From Syngnathus acus (Eukaryota > Chordata > Actinopteri > Syngnathiformes > Syngnathidae), in NCBI RefSeq assembly GCF_901709675.1, contig NC_051101.1:1792501-1856500 (forward strand): DNA of 64,000 nucleotides, in the 5' to 3' direction. The position numbers and the translations under genes were made by a program. Positions 35,001 through 64,000 of this stretch are shown in pieces; position 1 is the first letter of the stretch, and each line of letters starts with the position of its first letter. Below the pieces are notes generated by a model. That model searched no databases, was not told where the DNA came from, and saw only the letters and a program-made list of their open reading frames with translations.

Positions 35001-35834
35001 GGCAAGGAGGGCTCTGAGTTCCCAGTGGGCTTTGAGCCACTGCGCTCGGAGCAGCTGTCTGAGATGAAGCTGCTCAGTTCGCCGATAGCCAAGGACCCCT
35101 TCTGTTCTCCCCTTCTGGCCCCAGACAGCATGCTGAAGGCTCTGCCGCCCGTGCACATCGTGGTAAGCGCCGGAGAGTGTTGCATGATTTGTGGTCACTG
35201 TCTGTGCTGCCATGGTGCTTCATGAAGCTTTATAAATCTAAACTCAAAACACATATAGAGAAGCAAATCTTTTTGAAAGGAGTTTGACTGGTAGCCGACG
35301 ACATAAGCTCCTCTGCAGATTGTGTTTGTGATTTTCAAAATGGTTCCAGTGAGTCAGCGCGATGGCAAATATGGCCGGCACAAAGAAGAGCTTGTCACTT
35401 GGCTTCCTTCCTTCTGCTCATCCTTTCATTAAGATGCCCCACACGTGTGTCTGCTTGACTCTCCTCAGGCGTGCGCCCTGGACCCCATGCTGGACGACTC
35501 GGTGATGTTCGCCAAGCGCCTGCGGGCCGTCGGGCAGCCTGTCACCATGTGCGTGGTGGACGACCTCCCCCACGGGTTCTTGAGTCTGTCGCAGCTCTCC
35601 CAGGAGACCAAGGAGGCGGCCGGCATCTGCGCTGAGCGCATCCGCGCCGTCTTCGCGCAGAAGGAGATGCCGCCGCCCGAGCCGCGCAAGCACCGCAAGC
35701 TGGAACGAACCGATAGGGGTGGCGCCGCCCTGTTTGTCCAAGGTGAGCCAGGCTCGGGGCTCGGGGCTAAAATGGCCGAAGGAGACAGCTTTGTCACAAT
35801 CACACAAAGTGATGTGGAGGGCGTCGGAGCTTAG
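20032..35834 (+). CDS. lipe: hormone-sensitive lipase
   Basis: Cytosolic and lipid-droplet enzyme that hydrolyses diacylglycerol and cholesteryl esters during PKA-stimulated lipolysis. Exons: 20032-20122, 20445-20475, 22589-22620, 22996-23034, 24888-25129, 26065-26349, 26720-26810, (27413-27439), 27729-27874, 28244-28429, 29068-29220, 32747-32891, 33006-33233, 33754-33918, 34406-34587, 34914-35162, 35469-35834; 876 residues without the bracketed microexon. The HSL N-domain begins at ATG 24890, equivalent to the mammalian short start. Catalytic parts: oxyanion HGGGF (29179-29193), nucleophile Ser in GDSAG (33041-33043), acid in DPMLDD, His in DLPHGF (35571-35573). The regulatory module lies in exons 33754-35162. 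The first four exons add about 64 hydrophilic residues. The last exon could use a donor at 35742, but the reading frame continues to TAG at 35832. Confidence 0.93.
21847..22038. repeat. two-copy tandem repeat, period about 104 bp
   Basis: Units starting near 21847 and 21951 share TCCAGATCAGAAGTGATG and CGCTATTGAGCTGTTGA with a few differences. The second unit is partial. It lies in LIPE intron 20476-22588, where poly-A (21427), poly-C (22282) and short CA runs are the only other features seen. Confidence 0.85.
23035..24887 (+). other. LIPE intron before the conserved first lipase exon
   Basis: No repeat or gene recognised. Because ATG 24890 equals the mammalian start of the short lipase, a second promoter may lie here, but I see no clear TATA or initiator. 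An 82-codon open frame at 23286-23534 resembles nothing I know. Confidence 0.4.
27413..27439 (+). other. candidate 27-nt LIPE microexon
   Basis: A TGTGCTCTCTGTTGTGCCCC tract and AG precede 27 bases followed by GTGAGT. Phase is 1 on both sides, as needed, and inclusion inserts VEAGGIAPY between SGI and GVVASS. The mammalian protein goes from the equivalent of SGI straight into the next segment. The exon is not required for an intact frame. Confidence 0.45.
28621..28944 (+). mobile_element. tRNA-related SINE, full-length copy
   Basis: The head has a box A-like TGGCGCACTGG and a perfect box B GGTTCGATTCC (28675-28685), the two internal RNA polymerase III promoter elements. The body includes GAGTTTGCATGTTCTCCCCG and GTGCCCTGCGATTGGCTGG. 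The tail is ATGGATGGATGG. The central GGATAGGCTCCAGCACGCCC part present in the other copies is missing, an internal deletion near 28918. Flanks TATTTTTGTG and TATTTCTGGTG resemble an imperfect target duplication. It lies in the LIPE intron 28430-29067. Confidence 0.85.
29682..29717. repeat. CA microsatellite
   Basis: Interrupted (CA)n in LIPE intron 29221-32746. Confidence 0.85.
30279..30947 (+). mobile_element. non-autonomous hAT element with a BED-finger relic
   Basis: The ends are 11-bp inverted repeats TAGGGGTGTAA. A perfect 8-bp direct repeat ATATGTAC flanks the element (30271-30278 and 30948-30955), the hAT target length. Length is 669 bp. The interior keeps a frame with [15 protein letters not shown] at about 30604-30650, which matches the start of a BED zinc finger as carried by hAT transposases. 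The rest of the transposase is gone, so this is an internal-deletion derivative of a larger parent. It lies in LIPE intron 29221-32746. Confidence 0.9.
31283..32572. mobile_element. non-autonomous hAT element (Charlie-like ends)
   Basis: The terminal inverted repeats CAGGGGTGGGCAAACT (16 bp) and a GGGCCG-rich subterminal region resemble Charlie/Ac-type hAT elements. The 8-bp target duplication GTCTAGAC (31275-31282 and 32573-32580) is exact and palindromic. The 1290-bp interior has no long frame that I can assign to a transposase. It lies 327 bp from the previous hAT element in the same LIPE intron. Confidence 0.92.
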
Positions 35835-38061
35835 CAAAAACGTATTTGGGCAAGCTCAATGAGGAAGTAAGCCTCCCTCTGCTTTTCATTACTTGACGGG
35901 ACGGCCGTTTCGCAACCGTTATACGGCAGGTGCCACACACTTTCAAGGAAAGAAATTTAAGATCACAATCCCGATCAGTTGGACATGGATCAATCCCGTC
36001 TGGGCGCATCAGATAAGACGCTCCTACGCCGTATCATTGCGATCCAAACGGCCCCTGCTGTCCCTCGGCAGAATGTCTCAGCGCACGCTTAAGAGCACCA
36101 CGTTATGCTCTCCATTACGCCGTCAATACGGCTCGCTTTGTTGACGCTAGCGCTGTTGACTCGAAGCCCAAATCCGATTATCCAAAGAAGAGACCTTAAA
36201 CAAATGGCGCACTGCACATTTCTTTCCTGGTGGACTTCTTTTTAAAAAAAAATTTTTTTTTTCTAAACAATCATTTGCTGTCATGTACTCGGCCGTTCTT
36301 GTTCTGTTTCCACCCATATCCGCTGATGTAGCGTTGTGTAGCATTGAAATGTAATTCTGTGCCCTTGATTCCGCCATGTCAGCGTGCTCGATGCTTGTTG
36401 AGGGATAGTTGCTGTGGACAGTTTTTATTTTCTGCAAATAATGGGCAGAATCGGCAAATGGCTTCACCGACAGCCATCGTACACAAATAATTTGCTCCTT
36501 ATGAGACTGTTTGGGTTCGATTTATCGCTGTGAACATATGCTGGAATATCGCTGTCCTTTCAACATGACGCTGTTGCTCCACAGAGCGTCGCAACCTGTT
36601 GTTTAATTCTTATTCCACAAAGACAGTATTCATTAGAGTCCCGTGTTGTGACAAGTGCCGGCACTTGCGATGCATCCTTGCTTTCAAAATATTTGGGTTT
36701 AGTTCTCCGTTAAAGCCTTGAGGACCACTTTGTATTTTCCAAAATCCTCCCCCGAGCGGGATTATGCAGCAGCAGAGTCGGGCGGGTGGATTAGCCCCGT
36801 CGTTCTCGCCACATTTTTGCTGTCAGACGGATGAAGAAAAGCCAGAAGACGGCCGAGCTCCACTTTGCTCTCTCTGCACTTTTGCTCTCGTTTGTACGGT
36901 TGTGTTCTTGTTTTCCTGTTTTCGCCGATGCGTAAAAGACGGCATCAAGTGCAAGCAACCACAAAGCCCAACTGACACTTTGAGCATCTGCTGATTGTCT
37001 TTTTGTCAAAATATCTTTTACTGTCCAAATATTCTGGACTGTTGCTGTCAAAGTGATGCTGCTGCTCCACAGACCGCCGCAGCCTGTCGTCACGGCGACA
37101 TGCTGCCTCACTCAGTGTTCTGTTGTTGAAATTTTGGTCTGTCAAACTAGTAAAAAAAAAAAAACTAAACGTAGTCACCAATAACTTTGATTAACGATCA
37201 GTAAACACGTGTCAGAGTTTTTATTCCAAAAATATTTACAGAAAGATTACCTTTACCTTGCTGGCACACTCTTTCTCGAAAATCAGAGCATGCCGTTATT
37301 GCCTGAAAGACAGCCAGTTTGGCTGGCACCATTCCTATCCGGTCACAGAATTTGGATTTCGGTCATTTGCGTGTTGATTGAGCTTAAAATTCAGAACCAA
37401 AGACTGCATACTACAATGCTGAGACCATATATATTGTTCATCTGTTCTCTTGTCAAAACAGCTGCGAGTTGACTTGATTTACTTTGAATAGGATCATACT
37501 GTAAAAATGTTAATGAGCTGTCGTTAAAACAAGCCACAGACTGGAAACAACGTCGCATCTCCTCAAGGAAAACACCACAAGTGCAAACCTGTGAATTGAA
37601 ATGAGAAGTTGAATGTATTTTTATCCTTGTTAGGATTTGTGTATATATTTTTATGTAAAGAGCTGTTTCTCAAATGGGATTGCTTGAAATTGTAGAATTG
37701 CAGGTTCTAAATCTTAGACTATAATGTGTTTTTACAGGTGGTTAAATACATAAATGTGCTATATATTTTGCATATTTTTATGTAAAAACAAAGCAAAAGT
37801 TTCGAATTATAATTAGACTTGAATAATGAAGGCACTACAACGCTCTGAAATGATTAAAACACAAGATCTTGCCAATAAAGAACCAGCTGTTACTCCACTT
37901 CTTTGTTTTCCTTGCTCAACGACAGACATCAACAAAACGCAACATGATGTAACCATTTTTCTCTTTCAACCGAATCCCCCCAAAAAATGAGTAGCAATTT
38001 CCTACCCCATTTTCATCTGTGAAGAATAAAATCGTGGGAACGTATGCTGCATCGAAAAGAA
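35835..38061 (+). other. LIPE 3' UTR and spacer to TMEM145
   Basis: No gene recognised. A diverged pair of about 33-bp words containing GCTCCACAG lies near 36570 and 37060. The best LIPE polyadenylation hexamer is at 37874. Confidence 0.5.
37874..37879 (+). terminator. polyadenylation signal, LIPE (candidate)
   Basis: AATAAA followed within 40 bases by a T/G-rich stretch, about 2 kb after the LIPE stop and just before the TMEM145 promoter region. A 2-kb 3' UTR is implied, which is inference. Confidence 0.45.
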
Positions 38062-38072
38062 GCGCATGCGCA
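38062..38072 (+). promoter_or_regulatory. NRF1-type site in the TMEM145 promoter
   Basis: GCGCATGCGCA fits the palindromic NRF1 consensus. It lies about 155-165 bp before the TMEM145 ATG within a GC- and CpG-rich segment. Confidence 0.5.
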
Positions 38073-38227
38073 CGCGTACGCTTCCATCCATCTTGAGCAG
38101 CCAGAGGGGGAGGTGTCGCGTGAACGCGCCCCCCGCCCCTTTCTTGCCTCCATGCGCGCCCCGGTTCCCGACTCCAACTCGGAGTGAGCCCCGGGCACAG
38201 ACGAGCCTCGGCGGGGGAGCGAGAACG

Positions 38228-56999
<18,772 letters not shown>

Positions 57000-57075
57000 A
57001 AACGGGAGGACAGAGTGAGTACAAAATTGAGACATTACGGAAGGAGCCCACAAAAGCGCTCGTTACAAGAGAAGC

Positions 57076-57081
57076 AATAAA
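57076..57081 (+). terminator. polyadenylation signal, TMEM145 (candidate)
   Basis: AATAAA 77 bases after the TMEM145 stop. Later hexamers could extend the 3' UTR. Confidence 0.4.
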
Positions 57082-58179
57082 TATTTGACCAATAGAAGGA
57101 ACTCTGAGCACCACGCGGGAAAAAAAAAAGAGAAAAGACCCAAATCGTTTTTTTTGTTTTTGTTTTGTATTTCATAATTGTAAATAGCTTGACAGCAGAG
57201 CTACCGCTCTCATTTTGATTTTCTACCTTAGTTGTATTTAAGTTCCAAAGTTCACGGCATCACATTTCACTTCTTTTCGAAAAGAAGCGCTACTATTTTT
57301 AATGGTTTTTATGTTTCTACAGCACACATTTGGATTATAGAAAATGCTATTTATTTTTATTATGAGTCTTGTTCATTTCTGTAGTGGTAGCATGACTTTT
57401 GAGAGGATTTGGGGAGGCGGAGGGGAGATCTCAAAAGTTTCAAGGCACCGCTTTTTATTGTTCTTCGGCTTCATCACAGCTGGTTCTTCCGGTTGAGTGA
57501 AATGCTGTAAATGTTCAATGTCTCTTCTGGTATTTTGGAGGGACAAAAACACGCATGTTTGTGTCGTATTCCCCTCTATAAATCCGCTCTCTATATTCAG
57601 TATTAGCTTATGGTATGTATTAAACATTTAGCTTCTGTATTAATACACACAATAGGCTTCGGTGTTCTAATAATCTGTCATGTTTTTCATCGTAAAATTA
57701 CAATTTTGGGATTTTACAGGTCTTTATCCAAATGGTCAAAAGATCAAGGCTCATAGCCAGCCGAATAACCGTCTTGCTAACTCGCTAAAACAACTTGTCG
57801 TTTTTACACCTAAGTGTCCCCTAATTGCTTACGGAAAGATAGGCAAGATAATTCCCGCCTGAAATCAACATGAATGTTTTATTGTGCTTACATTGTCTCA
57901 ATTCCGTGGATAGCTGCGGTGGCTAATGCTAGCAAGTATCCCGTAGCGTTGCGTCCAAGTCGGTGAGGTCCAATTAAATTCTGGACTCAAATTGAGTTAA
58001 AAAGACAAATAAGAAACAGTTTGTGTGCAGCCTTGGCTGTGTTGTTTTAAGTGTTTTTCGGAATGTATTTAGCATGATTTGGCTAACTCTGCGGAAGGGC
58101 TAGCTTCACAAACACAACCCTTTTGCACCCACCCAAGTGTTCAAACTGTGTCAGCATTTGAATTTCTGGTTTAACGTCA

Positions 58180-58202
58180 AACTACTACTACTACTACTAC
58201 TC
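58180..58202. repeat. ACT trinucleotide microsatellite
   Basis: About seven ACT units. Confidence 0.9.
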
Positions 58203-59590
58203 CGACGATGTGTAGAAAAGCAACAAGTGTCCATTTTGTGTGTCCTGCATGGAGCACTTTAATGTTGCTGGTCTTGTTTATTTGTAATGTTGTCACCTTG
58301 CTACTTTGTTGTTGCCACAGCGAGACACATGCTCAAGTGTGCACATGTAAATATCACCCGAGTGTGGTGGCGATTGTACCACCAGCTTCTGTTAAAACAA
58401 ATTAGGACAAAAGAAAGAAGTCGTGGGCAGTATGAGAAAATGGCATCGGCGTTGATACATTAACAACAGTTTTCGTTATTTTCGAGCTCCAAGTACAACT
58501 TTGGAGTTTTTAATACAATGTGTGTCATTTAAAACCTTTTGTGATAAAAAGAAATACAAAAATTCAATAGTGAACCCCCATTTAGCCCGCCAGATACGTT
58601 CATGATAAGTTAAAACAGGCCCTCCAATATAATAACACACTTGAAAATATTCCTTTGCGCCTCTTCTCATGTAGCGATAAACAGTATCGTATGACATCGC
58701 TTTGAGGAAATGTAACGACTCCTTACCTCAGTGGAGCCAGGATGCTTGCTTCAAACGTTTTGAAATGTTTACTGTGAAACGGACCCACAAAACAAAAGAG
58801 AATTAAACATTGTATATTTAAATACGAAAATGTTCAACCAAACCATGTTGTTTTGTTTTAACAACACAAACGGACAGTGTGCTTTTAAACCGATGGCACA
58901 CAATTATAAATGTGTTCTCGTTTAGATTTCAAGTGGTATACAAACGAACAGCGATTGCTGTGTTGTCTCCCGCACCCCTGGCTTAAGATTTCAGTACAAA
59001 GCAATACTGGAATGACTTGTTGTATCGTGCGTATATGTGATGACTCGTCTTATGTATGTTATGTCTCTTTTTGTTCCGTCGCCATAATTGCACACCCGAT
59101 CGCTGCTTTGCGCACACAAACAAACACACACACAGGTGGAGTGTTGAACTGGACAAGATGATGATTTATGTACGCATGACAGAGAAGAGCACAGCTTTTT
59201 TTTTTTTTTTTTTAAAGCTCCTCCGGGTAAGAGCACATAATACTGAAGGAAGCACTGTTTAAATGCATTTTAATGGTGTCAAATATGCTGTAGATTATGA
59301 TACAGTTTTGGCCAAAATAATAATTAAAACATGTTTTACTACAGGTCTCGTGTGCTTTATTTACTGCTGCCTTCAAGGGACAGAAAAAAAAGCCAATGCA
59401 ATATTGCACTTGCCTTTTTTCTGACGTTTGTATCCCCCCCAAATACAAATAGGCTACAAAATCATTTTTTATATTAGAATAAAGCAAACAATACAAAGAA
59501 CAACCTTTTTAAATGTGTTGATGGGAACATTTGTCTTTGACATTGTTTTAAAACTAACTTTTACACCAAAAAAAATGTACTCAATATTCA

Positions 59591-59954
59591 TCCATCCATC
59601 CATTTTCCGAACCGCTTAGTCCCCACGGGGGTCGCGGGCGTGCTGGAGCCTATCCCAGCTGTCATCGGGCAGTAGGCGGGGGACACCCTGAACCGGTTGC
59701 CAGCCAATCGCAGGGCACACAGAGACAAACAACCATTTGCACTCGCACTCACACCTAGGGACAATCTGGAGTCTTCAATCGGCCTACCAAGCATGTTTTT
59801 GGGATGTGGGAGGAAACCGGAGTGCCCGGAGAAAACCCACGCGGGCCCGGGGAGAACATGCAAACTCCGCACAGGGAGGGCCGGAGGTGGAATTGAACCC
59901 GCACCCTCCTAACTGTGAGGCGGACGTGCTACCCAGTGCGCCACCGAGCCGCTC
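59591..59954 (-). mobile_element. tRNA-related SINE, full-length copy with exact target duplication
   Basis: Reverse orientation: the ATCCATCCATCC tail lies on the left and the tRNA-like head on the right, with GGTTCAATTCC as box B and CACTGGGTAGCACG around box A. A perfect 13-bp direct repeat TACTCAATATTCA flanks it (59578-59590 and 59955-59967). The 364-bp copy contains all blocks seen in the copies at 7178 and 28621. It lies between TMEM145 and MRPL17. Confidence 0.93.
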
Positions 59955-60090
59955 TACTCAATATTCAATTTAGTTCAATTCTAGCGCCACCCTATGTCCG
60001 AATGAAGTACCTGCTCAATTTTGCTTGTTCACGATAGGTTTTGGTTTCTTGATGGTCACCATACTCATTCTGATTATGAACAAGTGAGGT

Positions 60091-60096
60091 TTTATT
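60091..60096 (-). terminator. polyadenylation signal, MRPL17 (candidate)
   Basis: TTTATT on the plus strand is AATAAA on the minus strand, 125 bases beyond the MRPL17 stop codon. Confidence 0.5.
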
Positions 60097-60220
60097 TGAT
60101 TTAACAATGGAGTTTGTTTCACAGAACACATCTTCTGGTCAACAAGACTCATCCAAGAAATGAGCTGAATTAAATTAGAAAAAAAAAAACTAGGTATGAG
60201 GAGCAAAAGTGTCCATTGTT

Positions 60221-61351
60221 TCACAGCTTCGGTGCAGAGTTGGCCTTGTCCTCGCGGTAGCCCGCCAGCAGCTGGTTGATTAGAGTGAGCGGGTTTTGTT
60301 TTCTGACCGGGTAGAGCGGCGGGAAAGGGTTGCCTTTGTACTCCAGCACGGCCATCTTGGCCCGGTCCAGGTTCTGCCGGTTGGGAATGCGGGCCATACG
60401 CGTGTAGCTGTCTGAATGCCGTTCGAAGCGCGGGGCCAGCACCTTGAACAGTTTTGGGACCAGGTCCTTTTCCTGCCATGGTCAGTGTCAAAAAACAATA
60501 CAGTAGAACTTTGAGTTTCACTTGTTCTGTGACCAAGCTTGGAAATCAATTTAACATGAATTAAAATAACAGAACGCCATCAAATATGTGATTTAAAAAA
60601 ATACATTGTCCTGGCGAATAAACCGGAATCAATTAAATCAATCAAGTCCAACTTCAGAAGATAAAGTTCCAGCTGTGTACTCATACCGTCAACCAAAATG
60701 TTGCCATCTTCATCGCCTTCTCGTCTGTGTCACCTTTCTTTGCGTAATCGATCAGCTACGACAAAAAAACACACACTTACAAACATCTACTGGCAATCAT
60801 TATCATGTTTAGTTGATATTTTATACATCTTAACTTTTTTTGTTTTGGACATTCTATTCAATAGTGCAGAATTTTATTTCTAGATTTTGTTTACACTTGC
60901 ATTGATGTTTAAAATATTGATCTTTTCCCCAAGATGTAAATTCAATTGCAACATTTTTTTTCATCTTTAAATTATCTCATCTAAAATCCTTATGGACGTA
61001 GTAATGTATACAAATAATACAACCAATAATAATACAATTAATAATCAATTTATAGCGTGCAGATCTCAAGTTCACGGTTTTGCCTCCTGATCCAGTTATT
61101 TACAAGTTAAGATTTTGGACAGTCGAAGAAAAGTAAAAAGTAATGCAGCTGCCCCATTAGCTGCAGGAGCCAGATACCTTCTCGGCGTAGAAGCGGACTT
61201 CATCCGCCCGGGCAGCGACGGTTTCAATGCGCTCATGTCTCACCAGTCCGGTCAGAATGTTCCGCAGCATGTCCAAGCGGGACTTGGGTCCCAGCCCCAT
61301 TTTGCGGGCCACTCGGCCGTGGGAGATCAACGACTGCAGCGTCAGACGCAT
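60221..61351 (-). CDS. mrpl17: mitochondrial ribosomal protein L17
   Basis: Component of the mitochondrial large ribosomal subunit (bL17m). Exons in order of reading: 61351-61178, 60755-60687, 60472-60221, giving 164 residues; human has 175. Exon 1 has [20 protein letters not shown] and [16 protein letters not shown], the bL17 signature. Exon 2 has [15 protein letters not shown]. Exon 3 starts [16 protein letters not shown] and has [20 protein letters not shown]. All borders are GT-AG on the minus strand and phase 0. It is convergent with TMEM145 and not part of the human 19q13.2 group. Confidence 0.95.
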
Positions 61352-62904
61352 CTTGGTCGTTCGCTTTTGCCCACCACAGACTACACTGGAATATGTACGC
61401 AGAAAATACGTTTTTTCTAAGGAAAGCTTTAGATCATCCTTAAGCTCAAATCGTACGACAGTGAAGTTAACTTGCTCGCTGGGGTCAGGAAAAAGGGAAA
61501 AGGGTGCGGAAGTTTACATGACATTGAGAGGTGCGTTGGTCTAAGCTGTCCGTGTTGAGAAATGAGGTATGCATCAACGGTTCCGCTTACGAGACAAAAC
61601 AAAGCCTGCTGTAACAACCAACTTCCACCAGCAAAACGCCTAAAGTACTGCACACATGACATTTCATAATCAACACGTCTGCTGGTGAGTATGATGGAAT
61701 TTATTTTATGTTTTTGTAATGCTGTTTGACAGTTGCGTTTTTGTACAATATCGAAGGTTTGTATGATTGTGACGTGATAGTGCTTTTATTGCGAGGTGGA
61801 TTTAGTTGGTTAAGTCCCTAGGGAAGGTCCACGAACCAAATGTACTGCCGCCACTGTTTTATTTTTTTATTTTTTTTTAGATTCATTAATAATGGCTTGA
61901 TTAAAACTGAACACTCCTCAGTCATCGCTTTTGAAATGTGCTGATTGCCCAGTGTTTTCAAATTAATGTCAGAGTTCATTATCTCTCAGTGTCCTGTATT
62001 TCAGTGTTTTTTTGCATTGTCCGATTTAGAGTTTAAGATGAACAAGTTTGAGCTTCAACACCCTTTTGGTTTGGTTCCAATTGGAGCGTTTCTATGAGGC
62101 TTTTTATTGACTGCCAACTATTAAGTCTTTCCCCTGGTCCTGCAGACCAATAAAACTCCTGGCATGGTGCTGATGGGAAAACTTCGCAATACTCGTTTAA
62201 AAGTGATACTTTATTGCGATAGAGCAGTTCAGTTTGGCCACAAAATAGGTTCTATTTAGTTGTAAGCAGTTTTGTGACCTTGACGTGGTCTTATGAACTG
62301 AGGATCAATATTAGTTTTTTTTTAGCATTTAAGGCTGTTTTCAGTGATGCAGTGCAGCTGAGATATGATGCAACCAATTGTATGGAACTCAAAGTTGGAA
62401 CCTTTATTTAGCACAATGGAAAGTTGCTGCACATCTGGGGGAAAATCGTGTGACATTGTGGGTGGCAAAAAGATGTTGCAGTTGAGGTAGTTGGCAGAGG
62501 AAGAGGCGATCGTCACAGGAAGGGGCTTAATAACTCGACATGGTGCTCTCCAGCCACTCGTTGAAAAGGCAGACCTGTGTGGATGGACACGTTTGTTACT
62601 TTGCTCACAAAGGGGCCGTTTGACTTGTAAGTCCCGTCAGTGGGTCATCGGATATACAAGAAATGAAAACTCAGGAAGGCCTGAGTTGAGTTTTGAATCC
62701 AGAAACTGTCAGGCTTCCCACTTAGGAACATCTTGATAACACTTGCTACCTAATGTTGGTATTTGTCTGGAAGGTATTATTTGTCTTGGCCTACCAAAAG
62801 CTGTTCCCACAAATTTGGACACATAACTATGCAAATTGGCTGAATTCATGTTTCCACCACTCCAAACCTTAATGGATCAATTCGATTCAATGACTTTATC
62901 CCGT
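61352..62904. other. spacer between MRPL17 and the trypsin pseudogene
   Basis: The MRPL17 promoter should lie just above 61351, but no motif stands out. I see no further gene or known repeat. It may include the decayed 3' end of the trypsin copy. Confidence 0.4.
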
Positions 62905-63987
62905 GTACCTTGGCATAGACTCCCGTGTGGTCCTTCTCAGCACAGCCAAAACCCCAAGACACAACACCCTAAAGCTCGCTGTTGCACACCACGGGGCCCC
63001 CGGAGTCACCCTGGCGGCGGCACAAAATTCGTGTTTAAGGATTCAAATGGTTAACGCTCGACCTTTGACATCAATTCCTGAAGGGTTGAAGACAAATTTT
63101 GAGAAGTTCTTTTTGGCGCTCGGTACCTGGCATGAGTCCTTGCCTCCCTCCAGGTATCCGGCGCAGAACATGGCATCGGTGATCATGCCAGGATAGGAGT
63201 TGTTACAGTCTTTGTCTGACAGGATGGGGATGTCCAGGCACTGCAGCTTGTTCCTGTCGGCGGCTGGAACATAGGCCACAATGTAGAATGGTTAACCTAA
63301 GCTTGGATTCAAGATGTTCTGACGGATCACACAAAACTTGGCTAGGCATGAACCAAAGAAGGCCATGAGTATGGATCAGCGCTCATCCACTACCCATCTA
63401 GTGTAACATTCAGCCATTAAAGATGCATCTAGTTCTGAAGTTCTAAAGATCAAAGATGCCCACTCGAGGAGAGGAATTTGATCTTAAAATCTTTGACTGT
63501 GGGACTCACTGGAGCTTATGGTGTTGTCCCATCCGGAGACTTTGCACATGGTGCCGCCGGGGGCGCAGCTGCTGGGCAGGGCCACGGGCTTCACATACTG
63601 GTTGAGCGTGGCGGGTCTGCTTAGCTTAATCAGCATGATGTCATTGTCGATGTCGTAGGAGCTGTATCGGGGGTGGCGGATGACGCGAGAGGAACAAATG
63701 AACTGCTCGGTTCCCTCGTGGACCTTGATGTGGTGCTCGCCCAGACACACCTACACGCGGCTGGAGAGCATTCAGGGTTTGAAAAGGTGGCTTATGGGAT
63801 TGAGGTACCTTGATCGGTTGCGGGCGGGGGGGTACGTACGACTTGTATCAGTGAGCGGCAGACACAACCCAGTTCTCGTTGACCAGGGAGCCTCCGCAGA
63901 AGTAGCCGGAGTTCAGAGACACCTGATGGGGCTGCGAGTGGGGCGTGCACTCGTAGCCTCTGACGATCTTGTCGTCTTCGGTGGCAA
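62905..63987 (-). pseudogene. trypsin pseudogene (anionic trypsin-like)
   Basis: Trypsin is a secreted pancreatic protease. Four exons are visible on the minus strand: 63987-63840, 63760-63510, 63263-63127 and 63010 to about 62905. The first (signal peptide) exon is beyond the window. Splice sites and phases are still correct. The activation peptide ends EDDK, but the new N-terminus reads IVRG, not IVGG. Catalytic His (VVSAAH), Asp (DNDIMLIKL) and Ser (GDSGGP) remain. Three stops break it: TGA in place of the Cys after that His (63848-63850), TAG in the segment after SRV (63751-63753) and TAG after NSEL (62969-62971). The usual C-terminal stretch after YAKV is not recognisable. Assembly error could explain one stop but hardly three. 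Confidence 0.88.
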
Positions 63988-64000
63988 CTGCAAATGGAGC

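Larger units (their letters stand above)
57000..59577 (+). other. TMEM145 3' UTR and intergenic spacer
   Basis: No gene recognised. The sequence is AT-rich with an (ACT)n run at 58180-58202 and a T run near 59197-59213. The TMEM145 end is marked by the hexamer at 57076. Confidence 0.5.

Noticed and set aside
35739-35750. Possible further LIPE intron starting at GTGAGC 35743
   Set aside because: The frame continues to a TAG at 35832 and no downstream exon matching the lipase end is seen.

Overview
The window is vertebrate nuclear DNA. Its genes are split into many short exons with GT-AG introns, and the introns carry CA/TG microsatellites, a tRNA-headed SINE, a Tc1-type transposon, hAT-type elements and a non-LTR retrotransposon. 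Gene content and protein sequences point to a teleost fish, probably a percomorph. The SINE with a GGATGG-type tail recalls pipefish and seahorse genomes, but that placement is only an impression. There is no prokaryotic content.

Layout. (1) 698-14748 (+): ARHGEF1, a RhoA exchange factor; I could thread 28 exons in phase with an RGS box, DH-PH core and C-terminal coiled coil. One intron holds a Tc1 transposon nested in a SINE, another a THAP-like fragment. (2) 17016-19346 (+): CD79A, the B-cell receptor signalling chain, with an octamer and E-box just upstream. (3) 20032-35834 (+): LIPE, hormone-sensitive lipase, including four small upstream exons that join in phase and extend the N-terminus by about 65 residues; one intron holds two hAT elements. 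(4) 38228-56999 (+): TMEM145, a seven-pass membrane protein, with a nearly complete LINE in intron 1. (5) 60221-61351 (-): MRPL17, a mitochondrial ribosomal protein. (6) 62905-63987 (-): a trypsin pseudogene with three in-frame stops.

ARHGEF1, CD79A, LIPE and TMEM145 all map, as far as I recall, to human chromosome 19q13.2, so this is a conserved linkage block in which four genes keep one orientation here. MRPL17 (human 11p15) and the trypsin copy lie outside that block. The genes share no single pathway: B-cell signalling (CD79A, and ARHGEF1 in lymphocytes), lipolysis (LIPE), membrane biology (TMEM145) and mitochondrial translation (MRPL17).

I found no clearly new multi-gene system. The best leads are gene-structure oddities: a CD79A tail that seems to lack the usual second ITAM tyrosine, the extra LIPE N-terminal exons and a 27-nt microexon, weakened PKA-type sites in LIPE, a young trypsin pseudogene, and well-preserved mobile elements whose target duplications can be read directly.
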